DNA of 64,000 bases, from contig JANOIR010000163.1 of NCBI GenBank assembly GCA_031407765.1, forward strand, positions 1-64,000. Direction: 5' to 3'. The translations under genes and the position numbers were made by a program. Below, piece by piece: positions 48,077 through 57,457 of this stretch. How positions within the stretch are numbered: position 1 is the first letter of the stretch; each line of letters opens with the position of its first letter. This DNA comes from JBDSLU01 sp031407765 (GTDB lineage: Bacteria > Acidobacteriota > Vicinamibacteria > Vicinamibacterales > Vicinamibacteraceae). Under the pieces are notes generated by a model, which worked only from the letters and a program-made list of their open reading frames with translations, ran no database searches and had not been told where the DNA came from.

Positions 48077-51067
48077 ATGGTCTCGGCCCTGCCGGTCTTC
48101 GTCCCTCCGCTCGCCGCGGTCATCGCGGCGGTGGTCGCCGCCGGCCTCGCCTGGGCCGTGGCCACGCCGCTGATCCGCGCGGCGGACAGCCCGATGCTGC
48201 CCGAGCGCCTGCTGCACTGGGCCGGCCAGCACCGATTCGTCGCCCTCCTGGCCTACCTGCCGGCGGCGTTCAGCGGCAGCCACGTCGTCTGGGTGCTGCC
48301 GCTGGCCTGGCTCGGGCTCCAGATCACCACGCATCGCGTCCGCCGCCGGATCTTCGGCGACACCTGGAGCTTCACCGGGCAGGTGTGGTGGAACGCCCGC
48401 GCCTTCCTGGCGATGTGGACGTGGTGGTGGACGCTGCTGCTTTTTCCCGCCGTCCTGGTCGACACCGGGGCTGCCCCGGGCGTCGCCGTGGCGACCGGCG
48501 TCCTGCTCCACGTGTGGCTGTACTTCTACAACGACGTGCTCGGCGCGATTCTCGGCGCCAGGCCGATCGACGCGCCGGCACTGCTCGAAGCCTTCGAGCC
48601 GGTCCTGGCGAAGGCCCGCGTCCGCCGGCCGCGGCTGCTGCACGCCGGGCCACGCGGCGGGCTCCTGATCAACGCCTTCGCGCTCGGCGCGGTGCGCGGC
48701 GACACGGTGCTCTTCTTCGACGGCCTGCTGGCGGAGATGACGCCGGGCGAATCGGCGGCGGTGCTCGCCCACGAGATCGGCCACCTCGAAGACTTCGCCG
48801 CCCGCCGCTGGCAGATCTATAGCGTGGGCCCGCTCCTCGTCGCCGGAGGCGTCGGCGTGACGTTGGGCATTCAGCAGCTCGGGTGGCCGAGTTGGGTGGC
48901 GACCGCCTGGTTTTCCGCGCCGCTCCTCACGCTCCTGCTGCGCGTGACGCGCTCGCAGCAGCGGGAGAACGAGAGCGACGCCCGCGCGGTGGAGCTGTGC
49001 GGTGACGGCGAGGCGCTGATCCGCGCGCTGACGACGATCCACACCCGGGCGCGCGTGCCGCGCCGCTTCCGGCCCGAGTTCGCGGCCCGTGCCTCGCATC
49101 CCAGCCTGGCGCGGCGCATCCAGGCGATCCGCGCCCTCGGCGGCGTCGCCCCGCCCTCGATCGCGCCGCGCGCCTTTGCCGCCGACGGCCTGCCTGGCGC
49201 CGTCGTCTTCGAAGCGGAGCGGCTGGTGTTCGTGTCGCTCGGCGACGAGCGCCCTGACCTCGCCGATCTGACCAGCCTCGTCCTGCGCGCCCGGCACGTC
49301 GACGCGATCCCCTACGCGGAGCTGTCGTCGCTGCACATCGATCCGCGGCGCGACGCCGGCGCCACGCTCGTCGCCACGGATCGACGCGGCCAGCCGCGCC
49401 GCCTGCGCATCGCCGATGCCGATCTCCCGGCGATCCAGGCGCTGCTGGATCTGGTCGACCAGCGCCTGAGTCCGGCGCCGATCGTGCCGAAGCTGCCGCA
49501 CCTGATCGGCCGTGGCGCCGCGCTGGCGGCCTTCTTCGCGGCCATGCCGCTCTTCGCCTGGGGTGTCATCGCCACCGCGATCATCGCCATCGTGCGCCCG
49601 ACGACGCCGCTGCTCGCCGCCATCGCCGCCGGCCTGGTGACGACGTCGGCGGCCGTGTCCCGGCATCCGTCGTCGCCGTGGCAGGTGCCGGCGCTCGCGC
49701 TGATCGCCACCGCCGCCGCGGTCCTCGCAATCCGGCAGCATCGCCGCGAACGCCACGACGACATCGCCTTCCGCTGGGACGGCTTTCTCGGCGCCGGGTT
49801 CGTCGTCACCCTCGCCGCGGCGCTGATCCCGGCCTGGTTGATCGTCGCGCTCGGCCAGGGCGATCTCGGCGGCCTGCACGTCGCCGCGCGCGCGTTCGTG
49901 AACGGCGCGACGGGCTGTGCCGCGCTGGGCGGCCTGTGCCTGTGCGTCCCGCGGCGCCTGGCCCGGATCGCGGCGGCTCTCGCCTTCACCGGCAGCGTGG
50001 CGATCCTCGGCCTCGGCTCGAATACCTTCCGCGATCACGTCGTGCCGGATCCGCTGGTGGCGCCGGCACCGCCGCTGGTCGTACAGGACATCGACACGCC
50101 CGCCAACGCACGCCTGTTCGCCGCGGGCACCCACTGGCAGGTGAGCCTCGCACCCGACGCGCAGCACGCCGTCCTCACTCCCACCCCCGGCGAAGGCCGG
50201 AGTGGCGAGAGCCGCTATACCGTCGCCGGCTTCGATGGCTGGCAGCGGGCGATCGACGCCGACGACGTGCTGTTCGTCGACGCCCAGACACTGCTCGTCG
50301 CGCGCCGGGACCGGCGCGCGTTGGTCCTCTCGACCGAGTCGATCCGCACCGCCGCACCGCGCTGGACCCTGCGCATCGACGACGCGCCAACCGGCAACGT
50401 GGACGTGGAGGCCACCGGCCACTGGCTGGTGGAGCCGCAGCAGGACTACGAGGCGGGCGACGCGGACCTCGATCGGCTCGAAGGTCGCGTCGGCGATGCG
50501 GCCGTCACGCGCACGCCAATGGCGCGGCCCAACCCGTCGTCGGGGACGATGTCCGAACACGGCGTGGCCGCGTCAGGCGCGGTGATCACGCTGAAGCGCG
50601 AGGTCACCGGCAGACTGCATCCGCTGGCGTGGCTCCTGCCGGACGTCGCCTTTCGCAGCGTGCTCGAGCGCAGCGGCGGCGCGGCGCCGGGCGTCCTCGC
50701 GCTCAGCCGCCTCAACGTGGACTGCTTCGGGCCGTCGCTGACCTCGTCGACCGCCACCTGCCTGGCGAAGACCGGTGACGACACGTTCGTCTGGGACGTG
50801 GCCGCGGACGCCGGCCCGCCGCGGCCGACCGCGGCGCTGACCGGCCACGTCGTCGGCACGGGTTACGAGGATCATGCGGTCCTGCTCTGGCACGAGCGCG
50901 ACCTGCTGCTGCTCTGGCGCGGCACCAACCGGGCGCTGCGGATCGCGGCGGGTGGACGCTGCCCCTGTGCGCACGGCGCGTCCTACGCCGCCGGCCATGT
51001 CGCTACCCTGACGCGGATGGGCGATCGCGACGTCGTGGTGCGCTATCCGATCGGGCCGCCGCGCTGA
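48077..51067 (+). CDS. M48 metalloprotease fused to a large membrane and beta-rich extension
   Basis: A 996-residue membrane protein. Helices in the first 160 residues lead to an M48 peptidase with the zinc motif AHEIGHLEDFA (about residue 231) and the distal glutamate in ENESDARAVEL. A second group of seven or so helices spans about 510-690. The last 300 residues are soluble and beta-rich (VVQDIDTPANARLFAAGTHW, FDGWQRAIDADDVLFVDAQT), resembling propeller blades. Normal HtpX/Ste24-type M48 proteins are 290-450 residues, so the extension is unusual. ATG 48077 is the start of the first helix. Probably an envelope quality-control protease. Confidence 0.8.
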   Translation: MVSALPVFVPPLAAVIAAVVAAGLAWAVATPLIRAADSPMLPERLLHWAGQHRFVALLAYLPAAFSGSHVVWVLPLAWLGLQITTHRVRRRIFGDTWSFTGQVWWNARAFLAMWTWWWTLLLFPAVLVDTGAAPGVAVATGVLLHVWLYFYNDVLGAILGARPIDAPALLEAFEPVLAKARVRRPRLLHAGPRGGLLINAFALGAVRGDTVLFFDGLLAEMTPGESAAVLAHEIGHLEDFAARRWQIYSVGPLLVAGGVGVTLGIQQLGWPSWVATAWFSAPLLTLLLRVTRSQQRENESDARAVELCGDGEALIRALTTIHTRARVPRRFRPEFAARASHPSLARRIQAIRALGGVAPPSIAPRAFAADGLPGAVVFEAERLVFVSLGDERPDLADLTSLVLRARHVDAIPYAELSSLHIDPRRDAGATLVATDRRGQPRRLRIADADLPAIQALLDLVDQRLSPAPIVPKLPHLIGRGAALAAFFAAMPLFAWGVIATAIIAIVRPTTPLLAAIAAGLVTTSAAVSRHPSSPWQVPALALIATAAAVLAIRQHRRERHDDIAFRWDGFLGAGFVVTLAAALIPAWLIVALGQGDLGGLHVAARAFVNGATGCAALGGLCLCVPRRLARIAAALAFTGSVAILGLGSNTFRDHVVPDPLVAPAPPLVVQDIDTPANARLFAAGTHWQVSLAPDAQHAVLTPTPGEGRSGESRYTVAGFDGWQRAIDADDVLFVDAQTLLVARRDRRALVLSTESIRTAAPRWTLRIDDAPTGNVDVEATGHWLVEPQQDYEAGDADLDRLEGRVGDAAVTRTPMARPNPSSGTMSEHGVAASGAVITLKREVTGRLHPLAWLLPDVAFRSVLERSGGAAPGVLALSRLNVDCFGPSLTSSTATCLAKTGDDTFVWDVAADAGPPRPTAALTGHVVGTGYEDHAVLLWHERDLLLLWRGTNRALRIAAGGRCPCAHGASYAAGHVATLTRMGDRDVVVRYPIGPPR

Positions 51068-51114
51068 CGCGTCGGTCCACGCTCGACATCTCGGCCTGGA
51101 GGTTCGCCGCGGCG

Positions 51115-53316
51115 CTACCGCCAGAACACGCGGACGCCGCCGTGCGCGGTGCGCGGCAGGCCGACCGACAGGATCGGCGTGCGGCCGACCTGCACCTCGG
51201 TGTCGAACAGGTTCTCGATACCGACGAAGACGTGCAGGCGGGCGGCAATGGCGCGGCTGGCGAAGACGTCGACGATCGCCGCGTCGTCCAGCACCAGCGT
51301 GTTGCGATCGTCCTCGAACTGGCGGCCGAGGACGCGGGTCTGGAAGGTCGCCGTGACCCAGCGCGGATCGGTGAAGCGCACCGACAGCGCCGCCTGGTAG
51401 CGCGGCACCTGCGGCACGTCGAGGCCGTCGAGGCCGGCGGCGCCGCCGGTGAAGCCGGCCGAGGTCGCGGTGAGCTGGCCGCCGAGGCTCCACTGCGGCG
51501 TCGGGCGCCAGTCGGCCTCGAGCTCGAGGCCGCGGCTGCGCACGTTGGCCGCGTTCTGGCGCTGGCGCGTCGTCAGCGCCGGCGTCACCGACAGCGTGAC
51601 GTTGGCGATGGCGTCGCCGAGCGAGGTGTGGAAGAACGTGGCGCGGGCGGTCCACGGTCCCTGCGCCAGCAGCGCCGAAATCTCGCCGCCAGTGAGCCGC
51701 TCGGCGACGAGCGCCTCGTTGGCCTGGGTCAGCGTGTCGCCGGCGCGGAAGTTGCGGAAGCGCTCATTCAGGGTCGGCGAGCGGAAGGCGCGATACGCCG
51801 TGCCGCGCAGCGACCATAGCGGCGAGGCCTGCCAGGTCACCGATCCGCGGGCGCTCGGGTGCACGTCGCTCTCGCTGCTGCCCGAAACGACGTTCTCGGT
51901 GCTGATGCGATCGACCCGCGCGCCGCCGACGACGGTCCAGGCCGGCGCAGCCTGGACGGTGACCTGCGCGAAGCCGGCCGCGGTCGTCTGCAGGCCGCCG
52001 GCGCGGGTCGGCGTCTGCGGCCGGCCGGCCACGAAGCGCGTCTCGTTGGTGGCGCCTTCGACGCGGCGGCCTTCCCCGCCGGCGACCAGCGTCGACCGGC
52101 CCCAGACACGCTGCCAGTCGGCACTGCCGCCTGCCGTTTCGCTGGGCACGCGCTGGCGCTGCGTGAGGCTCTCGCTGGCGCGGCCGGCGGCGACCGCGGT
52201 GAACGATTGATCGTAGGTCTGCGTCGACGCGAACCCCGACGCCTGCCACGCCCCGCCGCCCACGAAGCCGTTGCCGCGCAGGCTCGCCTGCCGCTGGTTG
52301 GTGTCGTTGGTCTGCAGCGGCGTGCCGTTGGTGCGGTCCTCGTCGAAGCCCTGGACGCGCGCGCTGATCGACGCCACCGCGGCGTTGACCGGCGCCCGCC
52401 ACGCCGCCTGCAGCAGCCACGACGAGGCGCGCACGCCGGCCGGCGTATCGATCGGCCCGCGCTCGGCCTCGGCGATGGGGGGCGCGCCGTCGGTCGCGAA
52501 GCGCTCGGCGCCGACGCCGACGCCAAACGCGCCGAGCTTCGCCGAGCCGAAACCGGAGACGCGCGACGTGCCGAGCGAGCCGCCCTCGACCGACAGCCGC
52601 GCCCGCGTCCGCTGCACGTCGGCCGGCACCACCTGGATGACACCGCCGACGGCGTCGGCGCCGTAGAGATCGCTGGCCGCGCCGCGGACGATCTCGATCC
52701 GCTCGATCGCCGCCTGCGGCACGCGGCTCCAGTAGACCCAGCCCCCAAAGCCGTCGTTCAGCGGCACGCCGTCGGCGAGAACGAGGGTGCGGCTGGCGCC
52801 CGAGGCCGACAGGCCGCGCAGGGTGACGCCCTGCGTCGTCGGATTGGCGGCGCGCGACGACGAGCGCCGGAACAGCGTGAAGCCGGGCGTGAAGCGCAGC
52901 GCGTCGTCGACGGTGGTCGCGGCCGAGCTCAGCAGGTCGGCCGAGGTCACGACCGTCGTCGCCGCCGGGGTGTCGGCACCGCGCAGCTCACGGCGCCCGG
53001 CGGTGACGGTGACGTGCTCGGCCAGCGCGGCCGGGCGCAGCACCACCGTGATGGCGCCGCTCGTGCCGAGGCCGGCGGCGGAGACGCGCTCGGCGGCGAA
53101 GCCGGGCGCGACGACGACCATCCCCTCGGCCGGCACCGGGTCGAGATCCAGCATGAAGGCGCCGCGGGCATCGCTCCGGCCGATGACCGGACCGTCGGCC
53201 GTCCCGGCATGGATGGCGGCCGTCACCGGCGCGCCGGTGGCATCGGTCACCCGGCCCGTGACGTGAACGGGAGCGGCGGCGATGAGGAGGGACAGAAGGA
53301 GAAGCGCTGCTGGCAT
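51115..53316 (-). CDS. TonB-dependent outer-membrane receptor
   Basis: A 733-residue receptor. Signal peptide, carboxypeptidase-regulatory domain (VHVTGRVTDATGAPVTAAI), a plug domain (DDALRFTPGFTLFRR, TQGVTLRGLSASGASRTLVL, ADGVPLNDGFGGWVYW, ERIEIVRGAASDLYGADAVG) and a 22-stranded barrel ending GGVRVFWR. Resembles BtuB/FecA receptors for vitamins or iron chelates; the ligand cannot be told. The C-terminus is Arg after FW. No uptake genes are adjacent. Confidence 0.93.
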   Translation of the reverse strand: MPAALLLLSLLIAAAPVHVTGRVTDATGAPVTAAIHAGTADGPVIGRSDARGAFMLDLDPVPAEGMVVVAPGFAAERVSAAGLGTSGAITVVLRPAALAEHVTVTAGRRELRGADTPAATTVVTSADLLSSAATTVDDALRFTPGFTLFRRSSSRAANPTTQGVTLRGLSASGASRTLVLADGVPLNDGFGGWVYWSRVPQAAIERIEIVRGAASDLYGADAVGGVIQVVPADVQRTRARLSVEGGSLGTSRVSGFGSAKLGAFGVGVGAERFATDGAPPIAEAERGPIDTPAGVRASSWLLQAAWRAPVNAAVASISARVQGFDEDRTNGTPLQTNDTNQRQASLRGNGFVGGGAWQASGFASTQTYDQSFTAVAAGRASESLTQRQRVPSETAGGSADWQRVWGRSTLVAGGEGRRVEGATNETRFVAGRPQTPTRAGGLQTTAAGFAQVTVQAAPAWTVVGGARVDRISTENVVSGSSESDVHPSARGSVTWQASPLWSLRGTAYRAFRSPTLNERFRNFRAGDTLTQANEALVAERLTGGEISALLAQGPWTARATFFHTSLGDAIANVTLSVTPALTTRQRQNAANVRSRGLELEADWRPTPQWSLGGQLTATSAGFTGGAAGLDGLDVPQVPRYQAALSVRFTDPRWVTATFQTRVLGRQFEDDRNTLVLDDAAIVDVFASRAIAARLHVFVGIENLFDTEVQVGRTPILSVGLPRTAHGGVRVFWR

Positions 53317-53372
53317 CAGGCTGACTGACTGAAGGGGTTGAAGGGCGGGCTGACGGGGCGTGAAGTTGGGAG

Positions 53373-53378
53373 TAGAAT
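53373..53378 (+). promoter_or_regulatory. -10 box TAGAAT for the shell-protein gene
   Basis: TAGAAT ends six bases before the GTG at 53385. There is no ribosome site between. Confidence 0.4.
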
Positions 53379-53384
53379 CCAGCC

Positions 53385-53714
53385 GTGGCTCAAAACGACG
53401 CCCCGAAGGCCAGCCCGCCGGCCCCGGCCCCCAAGGTCGACATCGGCGACGCGCTCGGCATGGTCGAGACGCGCGGCCTGGTCGGCATGATCGAAGCCGC
53501 CGACGCCATGGTCAAGGCTGCCAACGTCGTCTTCGTGGGCTGGCAGAAGGTCGACGCCGGACTCGTCACCGCTATCGTACGCGGCGACGTGGGCTCGGTG
53601 AAAGCGGCAACTGACGCCGGGGCCGCCGCCGCCCGCCGCGTCGGCGAGCTGGTCGGCGTCCACGTCATCCCGCGGCCGGCCGACGACGTCGAGCAGATTT
53701 TCCCGATTCGCTAG
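53385..53714 (+). CDS. Bacterial microcompartment hexameric shell protein (BMC-H)
   Basis: A 109-residue single-domain shell protein of the PduA/EutM/CcmK family. The whole BMC fold is visible from ALGMVETRGLVGMIEAADAM to VHVIPRPADDVEQI, including the classic RGDVGSVKAATDAGAAAA helix. A 22-residue Ala/Pro-rich extension precedes it. The pore loop is QKVDAGL, with Asp and Ala where most relatives have KIGSG, which should make the hexamer pore more acidic. No enzyme or second shell gene lies nearby, so it is an orphan of a locus elsewhere, or forms shells with unlinked partners. Confidence 0.92.
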   Translation: MAQNDAPKASPPAPAPKVDIGDALGMVETRGLVGMIEAADAMVKAANVVFVGWQKVDAGLVTAIVRGDVGSVKAATDAGAAAARRVGELVGVHVIPRPADDVEQIFPIR

Positions 53715-53789
53715 TTGCCTGGTATACGCCTTCGCCCAGGCTTGCGCTGAGCCGACCGGGCGGCGCTGTGCGTTCCCGCCACGAATCCT

Positions 53790-54110
53790 CTAGTCGCAGA
53801 CCACCGCCGTCCCGCTGGCGCTCACCATGAGCATGCCGCCGCTCTGGCCGACGTTCTCGTAGTCCAGATCGACCCCGACGATGGCGTTGGCACCGAGCGC
53901 CTGCGCCTGTTCGACCATTTCTTCAACGGCGATGGTCTTGGCCTTGCGCAGTTCCTGCTCGTAGGCGGCGGAGCGGCCGCCGACGATGTCGCGGATGCCG
54001 GCGAAGATGTCGCGGAAGATGTTGGCGCCGAGAATCGCCTCGCCCGAGACGAGTCCCAGGTAGCTCCGGATCGGCTTGCCGTCGAGGGTCGAGGTAGTGG
54101 AAATCAGCAT
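53790..54110 (-). CDS. YbjQ family protein (UPF0145)
   Basis: A 106-residue soluble protein of the YbjQ/heavy-metal-binding-like family: TTSTLDGKPIRSYLGLVSGE, GGRSAAYEQELRKAKTIAVEEM, GANAIVGVDLDYENVG. These form pentamers; biochemical role unknown. AGGAGG lies six bases before the ATG. Same strand as the pterin dehydratase gene. Confidence 0.9.
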   Translation of the reverse strand: MLISTTSTLDGKPIRSYLGLVSGEAILGANIFRDIFAGIRDIVGGRSAAYEQELRKAKTIAVEEMVEQAQALGANAIVGVDLDYENVGQSGGMLMVSASGTAVVCD

Positions 54111-54139
54111 GGATGCCTCCTGGCAGTCCGGGCGTGGGT

Positions 54140-54424
54140 TCAGCGCGGCGCGATCGCGTCGGCGGCTTCCGCGCCGGCGAAGTCCTTGGCAGTCAGGCCG
54201 CCCTCGCTGTGCGTCCAGAACGTCAGCGTGACGCGCTTGTAGTGGACCGCGATGTCGGGATGGTGATCGGCGGCTTCGGCGGCGAAGCCGACGCGGACGA
54301 TGAAGGCGACGGCGTCGGCGAACGTCGGGCAGGTGAACTCGCGACGGATCTTGTCCCCGGCACGGGTCCAGTGCGGAAGCGCCGTCATCCGTTCGGCGAT
54401 CTGGGCGTCGGTGAGCGTCGACAT
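54140..54424 (-). CDS. phhB: Pterin-4a-carbinolamine dehydratase
   Basis: A 94-residue enzyme that dehydrates 4a-hydroxytetrahydrobiopterin for reuse by aromatic hydroxylases. The motif ADHHPDIAVHYKRVTLTFWTH contains both catalytic histidines and the usual TH end. GAGAGGT precedes the ATG. No aromatic-amino-acid hydroxylase is adjacent; in some bacteria the protein acts in molybdopterin or thiol pathways. The oxidoreductase gene just upstream (18 bp) on the same strand may share its transcript. Confidence 0.9.
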   Translation of the reverse strand: MSTLTDAQIAERMTALPHWTRAGDKIRREFTCPTFADAVAFIVRVGFAAEAADHHPDIAVHYKRVTLTFWTHSEGGLTAKDFAGAEAADAIAPR

Positions 54425-54442
54425 GCGTACCTCTCGACTACG

Positions 54443-55555
54443 TCAGAGCGTCGGGCGATCGGGCCCGAGCGCGTTGAGCGCGGGATGCCGGCGGCCGTCG
54501 AGGACGGCATCGGCGACAATCCGCGCGGTGATCGGCGCCAGCAGCGCGCCGTTGCGATAGTGACCGGCGGCGTAGAGCAGCCCAGGCTCGGCGGCGCGCG
54601 CTCCGATCACCGGCAGCTCGTCGCGGGTGACCGGGCGCAGGCCGGCGCGGACCTCGACCAGCGCGGCGTCGGCCAGCGCCGGCACCAGTTCGATCGCCGC
54701 GAGCATCAGACCGGACAGGCCGGCGATCGTCGTGCTCTCGTCGAAGCCGACGTCCTCGACGGTGGCGCCGACGAGGACGCAGCCATCGGCACGCGGGACC
54801 AGATAGCAGCGCGGCCCCCACAGGATGCGGGTCGCGATCGGCAGGCGCGGGCGCAGGAGCAGCACTTGTCCTCGAATGGGACGGACGCCCGGGGCGGCGG
54901 GTTCGCCGATATCGACGCGCCCGACCCAGCTCCCGGCGGACATCACGACGACGTCCGCCCGCACCGTGGCGCCGCCGGCGTGGACCTCGTATCCGTCACC
55001 CGTCCGCGTCAGGCGGGACACCGGCGCCCCGGCAGTGACCGTGGCGCCGGACCGGCGCGCCGCCGCGACCATCGCCGACGTGAAGTCGGCAGGGGCCACG
55101 CGGCCGTGCCGGTTGATCAGCAGGCCGCCTCTGACCTCGGATGACAGCCCGGACTGGCGGCGCGAGACATCGGCGGCCTCCAGCCATTCGGCACCGGCCG
55201 ACGGCCATGCAGACACTCGTTGATGCTCGTCGCGCAGGTGCGCCAGGCCGGGATCGTCGAGCGCCACTTCGAGCGATCCACAGCGCGTGAACTCGAAGGC
55301 GGCATCGGTTTCCCGGCGCAGGCGCGCGACGAAGTCGTCGTAGACCTCCAGGCCCTCGATGCACAGCGATTCGAAGGGCCCGGACGCCCGGACCTCGGTG
55401 AACGGCGCCAGCATCCCGGCCGAGGCCTGGGTCGCGCCATAGCCCGGCTCACGCGCATCGAACACCGAGACCGCGGCGCCCCGGGAAGCGAGCTCCCAGG
55501 CGACCGCCGACCCGATCAGACCGGCGCCGACGACGACCACGGCAGGTGGCGGCAC
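54443..55555 (-). CDS. thiO: FAD-dependent amino-acid oxidase, glycine oxidase (ThiO)-like
   Basis: A 370-residue D-amino-acid-oxidase superfamily flavoprotein. FAD Rossmann motif VVVVGAGLIGSAVAWELASRG at the N-terminus, then EFTRCGSLEVAL, VMSAGSWVGRV and the C-terminal GAGHYRNG-like AAGHYRNGALLAPI. Glycine oxidase supplies dehydroglycine for thiazole (thiamine) synthesis; no other thiamine gene is nearby. GTG 55555 begins just before the Rossmann strand; the longer frame upstream lies antisense to the divergent region. Confidence 0.8.
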   Translation of the reverse strand: MPPPAVVVVGAGLIGSAVAWELASRGAAVSVFDAREPGYGATQASAGMLAPFTEVRASGPFESLCIEGLEVYDDFVARLRRETDAAFEFTRCGSLEVALDDPGLAHLRDEHQRVSAWPSAGAEWLEAADVSRRQSGLSSEVRGGLLINRHGRVAPADFTSAMVAAARRSGATVTAGAPVSRLTRTGDGYEVHAGGATVRADVVVMSAGSWVGRVDIGEPAAPGVRPIRGQVLLLRPRLPIATRILWGPRCYLVPRADGCVLVGATVEDVGFDESTTIAGLSGLMLAAIELVPALADAALVEVRAGLRPVTRDELPVIGARAAEPGLLYAAGHYRNGALLAPITARIVADAVLDGRRHPALNALGPDRPTL

Positions 55556-55739
55556 GGCGAAAAGTGTAGCCGGTTGCGGCGCGATTGCCGGTCGGGGAGT
55601 CCCCGGGGGGAGACAGTCGAGCCCTGTCGGAGGTACGCTGCCCGACCGAAAGAGGCCCGTGAGGCGCTCCGTGCACCGGCACGCCTCGTGCACGTCGAGA
55701 CCCGGCCCGGCAGTCTGCCGCCGGGCGAAGGACAGGCTC

Positions 55740-56783
55740 GTGAGCACCCAGCCCCACACCCCCTCTCCAACCCGCCCGGGCCGACCCGCGGCGCGGACGC
55801 CTCTGATCCTGGCCATGGGTGGCATCTGCGTGGTGGCGGCCGGGGTCGGCGGGTATGTCGCCCAGAGCCACCGTCAGGTCGAGGTGCCGACCATCGAGGC
55901 CCGTCCAGCGCAGCCCGCGCCGACGAAGCCAGCCCGACCGACAGCTCCCGCTGCTGCGGTGTCCGTCCCGGTCGCCGCCTCCGCGCCTGCCCCGGCCCGC
56001 ACGCGCGAGACCGAGCCGGTCGAGAAGCCGAAGCCGGCACACAAACCCTCCGACGCCACCTCGCCGCGGACGGCTCGCGTCGCCGCCGCACCGGCGCCGC
56101 CGCTGCAGGCGTCCGTGCCGCCAACGCGAACCGCTGATCCGGCACCGGCCGTCGAGATGCCGGTCCCCGACGCGCCGGTCGTCGCCGAGGCGCCCCCGAC
56201 CCTCTCGTCGCCGCCGATCGAGCCGGCCGCCAGGCCGCAAGGCACACGCGCGACGATCACCGAGACCTTCGTCGTGCCGGCCGACTCGGTCGTGGGCCTC
56301 GAGCTCGAGCACAGCGTCTCGAGCGAGAGCGCACAAGTCGAAGACCGCGTCGACGCCCGCGTCGCCCGCGACGTCAAGATTGACGGCACCACCGTGATCC
56401 CCGCCGGCTCGCGCGTTCGCGGCGAGGTCGTCCGCGTCGAAAACGGCGGCCGCTTCAAGGAACGCGCGCGCATCGAGATTCGCTTCCACACGCTCGTCCT
56501 GGACGACGGCGACACGCTGTCGATCGCGACCGACCCGCTGTTTCGCGAAGGCGACAGCGTGGGCCGCAAGGCGGGCGCGCGCATCGGCGCCAGCGCCGCC
56601 GGCGGCGCCATCATCGGCGCGATCTTCGGCGGCGAGAAGGGTGCGGCGATCGGCGCCGCGGCCGGCGCCGGGGCCGGCACCGCGGTGACCGCAACCCAGA
56701 AGCCGAGCGAAGCCCGGTTCCGCGCCGGCTCGGTGGTCACCGTCCGCCTGATCGCGCCAGTGTCGATCACCGTCCAGCAGTAG
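55740..56783 (+). CDS. Membrane-anchored protein with Pro/Ala linker and glycine-zipper domain
   Basis: A 347-residue protein: one N-terminal helix (LILAMGGICVVAAGVGGYV), a linker of about 140 residues rich in Pro and Ala, then a conserved beta domain (ETFVVPADSVVGLELEHSVSS, GTTVIPAGSRVRGEVVRVE). A glycine-zipper stretch, GAIIGAIFGGEKGAAIGAAAG, follows and ends in VTVRLIAPVSITV. The beta domain resembles the periplasmic part of TrbI/VirB10-type proteins, but no transfer genes are present. GTG 55740 with AAGGA nearby. Role: probably a spanner between the inner membrane and cell wall. Confidence 0.65.
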   Translation: MSTQPHTPSPTRPGRPAARTPLILAMGGICVVAAGVGGYVAQSHRQVEVPTIEARPAQPAPTKPARPTAPAAAVSVPVAASAPAPARTRETEPVEKPKPAHKPSDATSPRTARVAAAPAPPLQASVPPTRTADPAPAVEMPVPDAPVVAEAPPTLSSPPIEPAARPQGTRATITETFVVPADSVVGLELEHSVSSESAQVEDRVDARVARDVKIDGTTVIPAGSRVRGEVVRVENGGRFKERARIEIRFHTLVLDDGDTLSIATDPLFREGDSVGRKAGARIGASAAGGAIIGAIFGGEKGAAIGAAAGAGAGTAVTATQKPSEARFRAGSVVTVRLIAPVSITVQQ

Positions 56784-56853
56784 AGCGTGCAGCTCATCTG
56801 CCTCCGGCTCGAGCGTTCGCCGCGCTCGAGCTTTGTATCGGGATCCCCGCTCC

Positions 56854-56859
56854 TATACT
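56854..56859 (+). promoter_or_regulatory. -10 box TATACT for the outer-membrane protein gene
   Basis: TATACT ends six bases before the ATG at 56866. TTGTAT at 56833-56838 could be the -35 but the spacing (15) is short. Confidence 0.45.
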
Positions 56860-56865
56860 GCAAGC

Positions 56866-57447
56866 ATGGCCATGCGATACGCGATCCTTCCCGCTTTCCT
56901 CCTCACCGCGCTCGTCAGCGCGCCGGCCGCCGCGCAGACGACGATCACGCCCTTCACCGGTGTGACCCTCGGCGGCGAGACCACAGAGAGACGCTTCGTC
57001 TATGGCGCGGTGCTCGGCTTCGGCTCGGGCGCCGGCGTCGACCTCGACCTGGGCTTCGCACCGAACTTCTTCGGTGGCGACGATCCGTTCGGCGACCTCG
57101 ACGGAAAGCTGAACATCACCACGCTCATGTTCAACATCCGCATTGGCGGCGGCAAGCCGAAGGGCGTCTCGCCATTCGTCTCGGGCGGCGCCGGGCTCAT
57201 GCGCGCCTCGGTCACCAGCCCGGGTGACGTGTTCGACGCGGTGACGCGCAACGACTTCGCCCTGAACGCGGGGGGCGGCCTGACCGGCTACTTCAACGAC
57301 CACGTCGGGCTGCGCGGCGATATCCGCTACTTCCGCAGCCTCCAGGGCGAGGCCGGCGCCGATGGGATCATCATCGACCCCCGCGACTTCGACCTCGGCG
57401 ACTTCGACTTCTGGCGCGCGACGGTCGGCCTCTCGCTGCGGTTCTGA
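56866..57447 (+). CDS. Small outer-membrane beta-barrel protein
   Basis: A 193-residue protein: signal peptide (AILPAFLLTALVSAPAAAQ) followed by eight or so amphipathic strands (FVYGAVLGFGSG, NITTLMFNIRIGGG, FVSGGAGLMRASVT, FWRATVGLSLRF). It ends in SLRF, a terminal aromatic of barrel proteins, and resembles OmpA/OmpW-type eight-strand porins. Expected in the outer membrane; no channel function is shown. A hairpin follows 10 bases after the stop. Confidence 0.8.
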   Translation: MAMRYAILPAFLLTALVSAPAAAQTTITPFTGVTLGGETTERRFVYGAVLGFGSGAGVDLDLGFAPNFFGGDDPFGDLDGKLNITTLMFNIRIGGGKPKGVSPFVSGGAGLMRASVTSPGDVFDAVTRNDFALNAGGGLTGYFNDHVGLRGDIRYFRSLQGEAGADGIIIDPRDFDLGDFDFWRATVGLSLRF

Positions 57448-57457
57448 CTTTGTGGTA

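Noticed and set aside
55740..56783. TrbI/VirB10 conjugation protein
   Set aside because: Only the beta domain is vaguely similar. Length, linker and the missing transfer genes argue against it.
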